Origin: Deltaproteobacteria bacterium
Lineage (GTDB): Bacteria; Desulfobacterota; Deferrisomatia; Deferrisomatales; BM512
Assembly (NCBI GenBank): GCA_002869015.1
Contig: PKTT01000037.1
Coordinates: 5,126-65,545, forward strand
Direction: 5' to 3'
DNA length: 60,420 bases
Shown here piece after piece: positions 1 through 7,875 of this stretch. Position 1 is the stretch's first letter; every line of letters begins with the position of its first letter. The position numbers and the translations under genes are program-made. The notes under the pieces were generated by a model, which was given only the letters and a program-made list of their open reading frames with translations, was not told where the DNA came from and did not search any database.

Positions 1-16
1 GCTTCGGGGCTAAGAG

Positions 17-2308
17 CTACTCCTGCCCCTTGGCCGCCAAAGCCGCGAGCACCTTCTCGGGGGTAACCGGCATCTCTGTAAATCTTACGCCGATCGCATC
101 GTAAATAGCGTTAAGAATTGCCGGTATTGTGGGCTGAATCGGCCCCTCGCCAGCCTCTTTCGCGCCAAAGGGGCTATCTTCATCGTAGGATTCCACGGCC
201 AACGTCTTGATGTTGGGGATATCCCTCATCGTGGGAACCTTGTAGTCATGAAGATTTGGGTTCATGAGTCGCCCGTCGGGGGTCATCTTGATCTCTTCGT
301 AGAGCGCCTGCCCCATCGCCATAACGATGGAGCCCTCAACCTGACCCTCAACGGAGAGCGGGTTGATCGGCTGACCGCAGTCACCAGCCTCGTTGTAATT
401 TACTACCTTAACCTCGCCGGTCTCGGTATCGACATCGACCTCCGCGACGTGCGCGGTGAAGCCGTAGGTGGGGCTGTGACCGACATTGCCGCCTTTGAAG
501 TCGCCGGTGCGCCTCGGGGGGGTATATGAGCCGGTGGCTGAGAGGGGACCGTGCGCCGCGATATACTTCTCGACGGCGTCCCAGAAGGGCATCCTTATCT
601 CTTTTTCATAGATGGAGTATATCTCTCCATTGCCGACCGCTAGCTGGTCAGCTCTGCAACCGAGGGCCACACCAGCGATGGGCAGAATCTGCTCGATGAG
701 CTTGTCGGCGGCCTCGCAGACCGCTGACCCTGCCGCTACTGTAACGCGGCTGGCGAAGCTGCCGAGGTCGAAGGGCGCGTTTTTCGTATCGCCGCTAATC
801 ACGTGGATGGACTCGTAGGGCAGCCCCAGCTTTTCGGCGCACATCATAGCCAGCACCATGTTGGAGCCCTGTCCGATATCCGTCGCTCCGCACTGGAGGG
901 TAACGCCAGACTCAGAATCCAACCTTATAAGTGCAGTTGAGTGGGGCTTGTAGGACATATAGAGGGTGTAAGCGGTGCCCGAAATGTAGTAACCACCGGC
1001 TAGCCCGACGCCCTTGCCAAAGGGCAACTTGCCATGCTTGTCAAGATAACCGGATTCGGAGACGACCTCCTCAAGGCACTTCTTGTACTCGGAGTGGCGG
1101 ACATGAACACCACTGACCGTGACGTGCTTCTTGTCGATGGCGTTTTTGAGCTTCAGTTCATAGGGGCTCATGCCAAGCTTGATGGCCAGCTCGTCCATCA
1201 TGCTTTCGAGGGCGAATCTGGGCTGTACGCCGCCAAGGCCACGCATCGGTCCACATGTTGGTTTGTTGGTATATATGCGCCTGCCGAAGAAGCGGACGTT
1301 TTTGACCTTGTAGGGCAGGTGGAGCATAGCGGCTGTGTAGAAGAGGATGATGATACCCCATGCGCCATAAGCGCCGCCGTCCATCAGGCCGTCGTAGTCG
1401 ATAGCGGTAATGTAACCCTCTTTATCAACGCCCATCTTCACCTTCATTTCGATGGGGTGGCGGCCTCTGTGCTGGAGGAATACCTCACGGCGGCTATAGA
1501 TAACCTTAACGGGCCTGCGCGCCTTACGTGAGAGTAGCGCCGCTATGAGCTCATTGTTGGAGGCCTCGCCCTTGCCGCCGAAACCGCCGCCCACATTGGG
1601 GACGGTTACGTGAATCTTGGCCATCGGCATATCCATGACCTTGGAGAGCATGGTATGAAGATAGTGTGGCACCTGCGTGGAGGACCACATTCTAAGGTCA
1701 CCATTGTCGTCGAAGCGGGCGACCGCTGAGTGAGGCTCCATAAAGACGTGGTTGACGTAGCTCGTTTTGTAGGTCTTCTCTATGACTAGGTGACTCTCCT
1801 CAAAAGCCTTGTCAACCTCACCGAACTCCTGACGCGCCTGATAAGCGATGTTGCCATACTTATTATCCTCGTGGAGAGCAACAGCCCCCTCCGCGATAGC
1901 GTCGTGGGTATTTACGTAAACAGGCAGCGGCTCGTATTCAACCTCTATGAGGTCAAGGGCTTTCTCTGCGATATCGGGGTCTGTCGCCGCAACCGCCGCA
2001 ACGGGCTCACCATGATAGCGGACCTTGTCAATAGCCATCGCCGTTTCAGTTGGCGCCTGGGGAACGATGCCGTATTTCTGAGGTGCCTCGGAGCCAACGA
2101 CGACAGCTTTTACTCCTGGCAAAGCTTCGGCGGCGCTGGTGTCTATGGAGATTATCCTGGCGTGTGCGTAATCGGAGCGTTTGATCCGCCCATGCAGCAT
2201 GCGCGGTAGCCTTATATCGTCGGCGTAAATCGCCTCCCCTCGCGCCTTATCAGGGGCTTCTTTGCGAACCTGGTCGGTCCCGATGACCGAAAATTTCCTA
2301 TCTGACAT
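17..2308 (-). CDS. Xanthine dehydrogenase-family molybdopterin-binding (large) subunit
   Basis: Catalytic subunit of a molybdenum hydroxylase of the xanthine oxidase family (xanthine, aldehyde, CO and 4-hydroxybenzoyl-CoA enzymes). About 763 residues, normal for a stand-alone large subunit. The start at 2308 (MSDRKFSVIG) is chosen because a strong GAAGGAGGG ribosome site precedes it; an upstream ATG at 2341 would add 11 residues inside the previous gene. Visible motifs are VGGGFGGKGE (about residue 240), CGPMRGLGG (about 370), QGCGATDIGQGS-like cofactor contacts (here LQCGATDIGQGS, about 490) and GAKEAGEGP near the C terminus, which carries the expected catalytic glutamate. It is the last gene of a FAD, 2Fe-2S, Mo-subunit operon and overlaps the 2Fe-2S gene by 11 bases. 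The substrate cannot be read from the sequence; an aromatic acyl-CoA or a heterocycle are both possible. Confidence 0.9.
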   Translation of the reverse strand: MSDRKFSVIGTDQVRKEAPDKARGEAIYADDIRLPRMLHGRIKRSDYAHARIISIDTSAAEALPGVKAVVVGSEAPQKYGIVPQAPTETAMAIDKVRYHGEPVAAVAATDPDIAEKALDLIEVEYEPLPVYVNTHDAIAEGAVALHEDNKYGNIAYQARQEFGEVDKAFEESHLVIEKTYKTSYVNHVFMEPHSAVARFDDNGDLRMWSSTQVPHYLHTMLSKVMDMPMAKIHVTVPNVGGGFGGKGEASNNELIAALLSRKARRPVKVIYSRREVFLQHRGRHPIEMKVKMGVDKEGYITAIDYDGLMDGGAYGAWGIIILFYTAAMLHLPYKVKNVRFFGRRIYTNKPTCGPMRGLGGVQPRFALESMMDELAIKLGMSPYELKLKNAIDKKHVTVSGVHVRHSEYKKCLEEVVSESGYLDKHGKLPFGKGVGLAGGYYISGTAYTLYMSYKPHSTALIRLDSESGVTLQCGATDIGQGSNMVLAMMCAEKLGLPYESIHVISGDTKNAPFDLGSFASRVTVAAGSAVCEAADKLIEQILPIAGVALGCRADQLAVGNGEIYSIYEKEIRMPFWDAVEKYIAAHGPLSATGSYTPPRRTGDFKGGNVGHSPTYGFTAHVAEVDVDTETGEVKVVNYNEAGDCGQPINPLSVEGQVEGSIVMAMGQALYEEIKMTPDGRLMNPNLHDYKVPTMRDIPNIKTLAVESYDEDSPFGAKEAGEGPIQPTIPAILNAIYDAIGVRFTEMPVTPEKVLAALAAKGQE

Positions 2309-2786
2309 CGGTTCCCTCCTTCGTCTTAAGCACTGCCGCATGCTTGACGGCGTCTATGATTTTCACATACCCGGTGCAGCGGCAGATATTGCCAGCCAGC
2401 CCATGTTTAATCTCTTCCTCTGTCGGGGCGGGATTTCTCTCAAGGAGCGCTGTGGTGGAGAGAATCATCCCCGGAGTGCAAAAACCACATTGGATAGCAC
2501 CCTTGTCGATGAATGCCTGCTGGACCGGATCAAGCTCTGGTCCATCTGCTACACCCTCAATGGTCTTTATCTTTTTACCGACCACGCTCATCGCCAGCGT
2601 AAGGCACGAGAGAATCGGCCTTCCGTCTACGAGAACGGTGCAAGCGCCGCAATCACCAATATTGCAACCCTTCTTCGTACCGGTAAGCCCAACCGTGTCC
2701 CGTACAATGTCCACAAGAAAATCTGTCGGCTTTATAGCCAGATCGTAGTCATCACCGTTTATGTTAAGCGTTATTATTTTTTTCAT
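2298..2786 (-). CDS. Molybdenum hydroxylase 2Fe-2S subunit
   Basis: Small electron-transfer subunit of the molybdenum hydroxylase, 162 residues, typical of the family. All eight iron-sulfur cysteines are present. The plant-ferredoxin-type set is C41, C46, C49 and C61 (GCNIGDCGAC). The second, molybdopterin-proximal cluster is QCGFC (100, 103) and NICRC (135, 137). It passes electrons from the Mo centre to the FAD subunit. The ATG at 2786 follows the FAD gene stop by one base and gives the usual short N terminus; the longer reading frame that begins at 2888 lies inside the FAD gene and is rejected. Confidence 0.93.
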   Translation of the reverse strand: MKKIITLNINGDDYDLAIKPTDFLVDIVRDTVGLTGTKKGCNIGDCGACTVLVDGRPILSCLTLAMSVVGKKIKTIEGVADGPELDPVQQAFIDKGAIQCGFCTPGMILSTTALLERNPAPTEEEIKHGLAGNICRCTGYVKIIDAVKHAAVLKTKEGTDVR

Positions 2787-2787
2787 G

Positions 2788-3669
2788 TTATTCACCCTTG
2801 ATCCTGGCGAAAGCCGCAGAGAACGCCCTGCGGGTAAGCACGGACATGAGCTTCTTTCTGTAATCCGCAGTAGCGCGAACGTCATCAATGGGGGTCGCTT
2901 CGGCGGCCGCTAACTCTCCAGCCTTGGCAAAAAAGGCGTCATCCACCTTCATCCCTTTAAGCTCAGCCTCCGCTTTAACAGCACGGTATGGAATGGGTCC
3001 GACTGCGCCCATACCTATACGGACCTCTTTTACAGTCTCAAGATCTTCTTCGAGCTCCAGGTAAACGCCTACGTTCACCATATCAATTTCCATAGCGCCG
3101 CGAAGACCCTTAAAAGCGTACTCAACAGCTGCATTCTTAGGCAACGCCGGAAGGGTGAAGGCCTTGAGATACTCGCCGGGCGCCAGGGCTGTCTTCCTGT
3201 AAGCCAGCCAAAAGTCGGATATCGGCAGTTCACGCTCACCACCGGCTTTGGCGATAGTTAAAACTGCACCGTGCGCAAGCAGCACAGGGGATGTCTCCGC
3301 TGAGGGAGAGCCGTGGCAGACATTGCCCGCCATCGTCGCCATATGCCTTACCTGCGAAGACCCAAGCTGAGCCGCCGCAAAGCTTAGCGCCGGGGCAAAC
3401 TCTTTCACCTCGGCGCTATGCTCGATGGTGGAGACTTTAGTACCGGCAAGGATCGTCAGTCCTTTGGCTGGGTCTGCTGTGATTCCCTGAAGGGCGGCGA
3501 CATCTCCTATGTCGATGATCATCTTGGGGCTAAGGATCTTCTCCTTCACCAGGACAAGCAGATCGGTACCGCCAGCAAGGAGACGCGCCTCATCAGCGTG
3601 TTTACTTAGTAGCGCTTCAAGCTCCACCAGACTATTTGGTTTTTCATATTCAAATGGCTCCAGATGCAT
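2788..3669 (-). CDS. Molybdenum hydroxylase FAD-binding subunit
   Basis: FAD subunit (CoxM/HcrB/XdhB type) of the same enzyme, 293 residues. The start at 3669 (MHLEPFEYEKP) is supported by AAGGAGG six bases upstream. The N-terminal FAD site shows LLAGGTDLLV (about residues 30-40), followed by the second flavin loop MATMAGNVCHGSPSAE (about 105-120). The C-terminal CODH_FAD domain covers roughly residues 180-285. 4-hydroxybenzoyl-CoA reductases carry an extra [4Fe-4S] insertion with four cysteines in this subunit; it is not present here, which argues against a true HcrB. First gene of the three-gene operon, 125 bases downstream of the MarR gene on the same strand. Confidence 0.92.
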   Translation of the reverse strand: MHLEPFEYEKPNSLVELEALLSKHADEARLLAGGTDLLVLVKEKILSPKMIIDIGDVAALQGITADPAKGLTILAGTKVSTIEHSAEVKEFAPALSFAAAQLGSSQVRHMATMAGNVCHGSPSAETSPVLLAHGAVLTIAKAGGERELPISDFWLAYRKTALAPGEYLKAFTLPALPKNAAVEYAFKGLRGAMEIDMVNVGVYLELEEDLETVKEVRIGMGAVGPIPYRAVKAEAELKGMKVDDAFFAKAGELAAAEATPIDDVRATADYRKKLMSVLTRRAFSAAFARIKGE

Positions 3670-3794
3670 ATGCTCCTCCTTCTCAAGAGTGTCGCCATAG
3701 ATAAATTTTACATCCAAAAAATTGTCGCGCCCGTAGCCTATCGCTTAAGAGCACCTTCGGTATTTAAAGGTTTTGGGGCGAGGGGTTAATACCC

Positions 3795-4367
3795 TCAGCC
3801 GATTTTTTCGCTCTCCTTGGCAATTTCCTTTTCAAGGAGAGATGTCGCTCGTTTGGTGATTTCGTTAAAATATTCCATGCCTCTCTCGCTCTCCTTATTT
3901 GTCATATCGGAGAAAACTTCAGCGAGACCAATAACGTGCTTTGGAAATATTCCTTTGAAAAACTCTTCACCCTCATCCGTCAAAGCAGCGAAGGTAGAGC
4001 GCCTGTCCTCGGGAGCTGGCTGACGTTTAACCATCCCCTTTTTTTCAAGGCGATCCACCAGGTACGTTATGCCGCTGCTTGAAACAATTATCTTACGCTG
4101 AATATCGCTAAGGGAGAGAGGCCCTTTAAAGAAGAGCGCGTCCATTACGCCGAACTCTCCACGGGTCAAATTATACTTGCTCAGCGTATGCTGCTCCCTC
4201 GCGGCTATCGCTGAATGAGCCCTGGCAAACGCAACCCACAGACGCAGTGATGACCAAACCTGCTCTGCTGTGTAACCACCGTTGGCATCACCTCCACCCA
4301 TCGCCTCGCCAAATTTTCCGGCTCGTTCATTCGCTGTCATTTCTTGGCCCTCGACGCCGCTCCCCAT
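3795..4367 (-). CDS. MarR-family transcriptional regulator (first paralogue)
   Basis: Winged-helix MarR-type regulator, 190 residues. The core reads LTRGEFGVMDALFF, ISDIQRKIIVSSSGITYLVDRLEKKGMV (recognition helix) and RRSTFAALTDEG (wing). It is clearly paralogous to the regulator at 12808-13392: both share TRGEFGVMDAL, DIQRKI and TYLVDRLEKKG. An alternative start at 4340 (MTANERAGKF) follows a GAGGG and would shorten it by nine residues. A palindrome at 4384-4412, just upstream of the gene, is the likely autoregulatory operator. MarR proteins of this kind (CouR, FerR, PhdR) often sense aromatic acyl-CoA esters, which fits the flanking genes; the ligand here is inferred. Confidence 0.9.
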   Translation of the reverse strand: MGSGVEGQEMTANERAGKFGEAMGGGDANGGYTAEQVWSSLRLWVAFARAHSAIAAREQHTLSKYNLTRGEFGVMDALFFKGPLSLSDIQRKIIVSSSGITYLVDRLEKKGMVKRQPAPEDRRSTFAALTDEGEEFFKGIFPKHVIGLAEVFSDMTNKESERGMEYFNEITKRATSLLEKEIAKESEKIG

Positions 4368-4383
4368 TGGGGAACCATATTTA

Positions 4384-4412
4384 CCTCAGTGCTGTACTTT
4401 ACAGCTATGAGG
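4384..4412. promoter_or_regulatory. Candidate MarR operator palindrome
   Basis: An interrupted inverted repeat reads CCTCA-gt-GCTGTA-ctt-TACAGC-ta-TGAGG. Eleven of thirteen positions in each arm are complementary, and the dyad is centred near 4398. It lies 17 bases upstream of the 4367 start of the MarR gene, where an autoregulatory MarR dimer would bind. It is not followed by a T run on either strand, so a terminator role is unlikely. Confidence 0.6.
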
Positions 4413-4479
4413 CAAATTTATGCAACGAAAAATAGCCTTCGTAATAGATAATTTTCAAATTTATCTTTGAATGAAAAGC

Positions 4480-4529
4480 AAGAGGCCCCTCCCCCCGACC
4501 GGCCATGGACGGTGGAGGAGGGGCCTCTT
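4480..4529 (-). terminator. Rho-independent terminator after the HAD/ECH gene
   Basis: A perfect 13-base inverted repeat (AAGAGGCCCCTCC at 4480-4492, complement at 4517-4529) has a 24-base loop. On the minus strand it is followed by CTTTTC. It lies 17 bases beyond the stop of the gene ending at 4546, the end of the thiolase/HAD-ECH unit. Confidence 0.7.
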
Positions 4530-4545
4530 TGTGGAACTACTTTAG

Positions 4546-6576
4546 CTATTTACTAAAGTTCGGCTTACGTTTCTCAAGAAAAGCGCTTACACCTTCTCGT
4601 GAAGCGGCTATGCAGGATATCTCCCCCGAGCCCTTATAATTTATATCAAGCGCAGCTGCCAAGCTGGGAGCGGCGGCGGCCCTGTTGACCACATCCGCGA
4701 CTACACTTAGCGCCTCTACGCTCAGCGGCAACTTGCTCTCTGCCACGGGGCTTTCGGGCACCGTGAACGGGGGAATGTCGACGGGGGCGTCCTGTATCCT
4801 AGGCACCTTGCCTTCAAGGCGGTTGACCTCGGATATTGCAGCTTCAATGAGCTCGGTGTAACTATCAGCCACTTTCTTTACAACACCAATCTCAACAGCC
4901 TCATCCAGTGTGAGTCTTTTTGCCTCGCCTATCATGCCGTGGAAGGTTTCTGCGGCGTGGGGCCATTTGCGATAAGGGATAACCGCGCCGCCCATGCCGG
5001 GGAGAATGCCCAGCGTAATCTCGGGCAGCTGGAAGAATGCGTTCTTAGTGGCGACCATGCTGTGACAGCGGGAGGCAACCTCAAAGCCGCCGCCCATCGT
5101 TAAGCCGTTTACCGCGGCAACCACCGGCTTGTCCATCTGGTCGATGTAGTGAAGAACCTCGGAGTTGCCTGAAGCCAGGGCAAACCCTGCTCGCCTGTCG
5201 CCGAAGGTGGCGATGAAGCCGTTAATATCGGCACCGGCGCAGAACGCTTTGGTTCCATAGCCTGTGATTACGAAGCCCTTGACCGAGGGATCATCGGCGC
5301 CGCGCTTAAGCTCTTTGAGAAGCTCGGCACAGGTGCCAAGGCCAAGGGCGTTGACCGCCTGCGGCCTTCGTATGGTAAGGATTCTAACTCCATCCTTATC
5401 ATCAACCAGAAGATCTCTTGGGAAATCCAGATACTCCTCAATCGATCTCTTTGGCTGCGGGAAGCCGGGGCGCTCCTCTTCATATCTTGCTACTATGCGC
5501 TCAACCTCTTTTGTGCCGAGGTCAGCCATAAGGTCGAATACGCCCTTTTTGAAACCGAGACCCACGATGCTGCCAAAGTTTAGGTCTCCCCTTGTGCCAA
5601 TGTTGCGATCCGCAATATCAAAGCACTGCGAAAATACAAGGCCGAGCATGCGGTCGCTTACCCACTCAGCCACGTCCATCGGCACCTCTATCGGGGTGCC
5701 CGGCTTCTTTGTCTCCCAGGATTTCACCGAGAGTAGAAGCGGCGAAGGGTCATAGCAGGAGCGCTCGGCCATGCGGCGCGTCTGAGATGAGTAGACAATC
5801 GGGTTGCCATTTGACATGTTGAGCACGAAAAATGGTCCAGCGCCTACATACTGCTCTGTCACCGAGTCGATTTGAACCGAGGTGGCGCCTTCAACAAGGT
5901 ATGCAGCCTCATTGGTCCAGTTCTCAAAGATGCGGTTTAGGAGGAAGGAGTAGACGTTGTCGGTGACTACGGGCGTCTTGCCTGTAGCGGCGAAGAACCA
6001 TATTAGGTAGTTGAGCACCTCGGGGTCCGCAGACTCCCAGTTGATCACCTCAACCGGCAAGCTCCTCCATGCTGGCGCGAAGAAGTGCGTTATTGTCGTG
6101 CGCTCAGGATGCTTCAGGTGGCTGAAGATCTGGTCCGCCGGGATGGAGCTTGTATTTGACGCTAAAATGGCGTCTTCGCCAAGGGTCTCTTCAAGGGTAG
6201 TAAAAATCTTCCTCTTGATCCCTAGATCTTCCGTTGCAGCTTCAATTACAAGGCCGCAATTTCGTATCTCATTGTAGTCTGTCGTATAGACGACGCGACC
6301 GAGGAGCTTCTCTACCTTTTCCGGCTTCATCTTCCGGCGGTCTACCGCCTTTTGAGCGTATCCAGCAAAGCGCTGCTCGGCTTTTTTAAGCGGATCCTCA
6401 ACAACATCCACGAGATATATTTTACAGCTCTCCGGGAGGCCGGTTATGAGGTAGTAGGCGATATCGGGTCCGATGGTGCCCGCGCCGACTACGGCAACCT
6501 CATCGGGCAGCGGTCGTCCCGGCTCGATGAGGAATGGGTTCTGGTATGATGGGTAAAGCTCTTTATTCGTCTTCAT
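4546..6576 (-). CDS. Bifunctional 3-hydroxyacyl-CoA dehydrogenase / enoyl-CoA hydratase
   Basis: Beta-oxidation fusion enzyme of 676 residues that hydrates an enoyl-CoA and oxidises the 3-hydroxyacyl-CoA. The dehydrogenase comes first: NAD motif VGAGTIG (about residues 30-36), SNTSSIP and THFFAPAW with the catalytic His (about 140-165), then LLNRIFENW and a second HCDH C-terminal repeat. The crotonase domain follows (about 390-580), with oxyanion-loop FCAGADI and both catalytic glutamates, in GGGFEVA and LPEITLGILPGMGG. This order is the reverse of FadB, where the hydratase is N-terminal; reversed fusions are known in archaea and some bacteria. It lies 11 bases after the thiolase gene, so the two are probably cotranscribed. 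Confidence 0.9.
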   Translation of the reverse strand: MKTNKELYPSYQNPFLIEPGRPLPDEVAVVGAGTIGPDIAYYLITGLPESCKIYLVDVVEDPLKKAEQRFAGYAQKAVDRRKMKPEKVEKLLGRVVYTTDYNEIRNCGLVIEAATEDLGIKRKIFTTLEETLGEDAILASNTSSIPADQIFSHLKHPERTTITHFFAPAWRSLPVEVINWESADPEVLNYLIWFFAATGKTPVVTDNVYSFLLNRIFENWTNEAAYLVEGATSVQIDSVTEQYVGAGPFFVLNMSNGNPIVYSSQTRRMAERSCYDPSPLLLSVKSWETKKPGTPIEVPMDVAEWVSDRMLGLVFSQCFDIADRNIGTRGDLNFGSIVGLGFKKGVFDLMADLGTKEVERIVARYEEERPGFPQPKRSIEEYLDFPRDLLVDDKDGVRILTIRRPQAVNALGLGTCAELLKELKRGADDPSVKGFVITGYGTKAFCAGADINGFIATFGDRRAGFALASGNSEVLHYIDQMDKPVVAAVNGLTMGGGFEVASRCHSMVATKNAFFQLPEITLGILPGMGGAVIPYRKWPHAAETFHGMIGEAKRLTLDEAVEIGVVKKVADSYTELIEAAISEVNRLEGKVPRIQDAPVDIPPFTVPESPVAESKLPLSVEALSVVADVVNRAAAAPSLAAALDINYKGSGEISCIAASREGVSAFLEKRKPNFSK

Positions 6577-6587
6577 AAGTCAACCTA

Positions 6588-7784
6588 TTAGTCGCAGGAA
6601 ACTTTGATCACCAGCGCCGCGCCGGTATCACCAGCGGCACAACCGGTGAAAAGACCATAACCTCCACCCTTGCCGACCAACTCCTCAATCAACTCTATGA
6701 CGCAGCGAGCTACCGTCGGGCCTTGGGGGTGCCCAAAGACTAGGGGGCTGCCGTAGTTGTTGATGTCCATCGCATCGAAGCCCATTTTCTCGCAGAGGTA
6801 GAGGTCATTTGCGATAAAGGGGTTGTGCGTTTTTACTGCCTTGACGTCGGCAACGGTAATCCCTGCCTTTTCAAGCGCCATCTCAGCAGCAGGCACCAGC
6901 GCCTTGGGCATCATCCCCTTCTCAACCCTGGTCTGCCCGTAGGAGCAAATTTGTATGGTGATGGAGGGGTCAGAGCTAAGCTCTTTGGCGCGCTCTTTGG
7001 TGGTGACGATGACGGCAGCGTTGCCGTCAGCGGGGTGTGTCTGGGAGCCGAAGCTGTGCACCGCACCCTCTGCCACGGGCCTTAAACCGGTAAGCGACTC
7101 CAAGGTGGTGGGCACGAGACCTTCGTCCTGCTCAATAACGTTGACCTTTTTCCTGCTAACCTTTACCTCTACCGGGAACATGTATCCCTTCTGGAAGGCG
7201 CGGTCATCTTTAAGGGCGTCTGCATACTGCTCGTAACGTCTGGCAGCGACCTCGTCACAGCGCTCCTTGGTAAGACCGATCTCCTTGGCCGCATTCTCTG
7301 CTGTCTGGACCATAGAGCCGCCTGCATGTGGATCGCGACCGAAGTTTTCCATCATCCAGTTCTCAGAGATAACTTCACCACCCGGGCCGGGAGGGTTGGG
7401 CCAAACGACATGGGGACCATTTGAGCACCTGTCAACCATGACATTTATTACATTGGAGAATGTTCCAGCCTCAATGCCTACAGCGGAGTTGTAAAGGCAA
7501 GTTGTGGAGGTGGAACAAGCCTGTGTAACGCTACAGCCAGTGGTATTTAAAGCGCCAATCATCCCAGCCATCCAGGGCGCACCGTAGAATGCCTGCTTCT
7601 GGTGAATTGTGTAACCGAGATACAGGTAATCGAACTGCATGGGGTCCAAATCCTTCTGTGCCATCCAACGGTTTACCGTCTGGGCACCCAGTTCAAATGA
7701 GTGCACGTTGGCGAAGGACATCTGCCACTTTGAGAAGGGGCTAGAGTAATATGCGCGGTAGGGAATGAAAGCCTTTGTAAACAT
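6588..7784 (-). CDS. Thiolase (acetyl-CoA acyltransferase family)
   Basis: Thiolase-fold enzyme of 398 residues, normal family length, expected to cleave a 3-ketoacyl-CoA with CoA. The nucleophilic cysteine lies in TQACSTSTT (about residue 89). Downstream are THNPF, FGHPQGPTVAR with the conserved GHP histidine, and the C-terminal loop FTGCAAGDTGAA holding the second active-site Cys. It belongs to the divergent COG0183/SCP-x-like group rather than classical FadA, since THNPF replaces the usual NEAFA. A GAGGAG ribosome site precedes the ATG. It is next to the HAD/ECH fusion and 91 bases downstream of the CoA ligase, making a coherent beta-oxidation module. Confidence 0.88.
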   Translation of the reverse strand: MFTKAFIPYRAYYSSPFSKWQMSFANVHSFELGAQTVNRWMAQKDLDPMQFDYLYLGYTIHQKQAFYGAPWMAGMIGALNTTGCSVTQACSTSTTCLYNSAVGIEAGTFSNVINVMVDRCSNGPHVVWPNPPGPGGEVISENWMMENFGRDPHAGGSMVQTAENAAKEIGLTKERCDEVAARRYEQYADALKDDRAFQKGYMFPVEVKVSRKKVNVIEQDEGLVPTTLESLTGLRPVAEGAVHSFGSQTHPADGNAAVIVTTKERAKELSSDPSITIQICSYGQTRVEKGMMPKALVPAAEMALEKAGITVADVKAVKTHNPFIANDLYLCEKMGFDAMDINNYGSPLVFGHPQGPTVARCVIELIEELVGKGGGYGLFTGCAAGDTGAALVIKVSCD

Positions 7785-7875
7785 CTCAACAACTCCTCAG
7801 TTCAATATTTGCCAGGAAAAAGAACAGGCGAAAAAGAGCTTTCGCCACTTACCATCAAGGCAAAGTTTTTAATAT

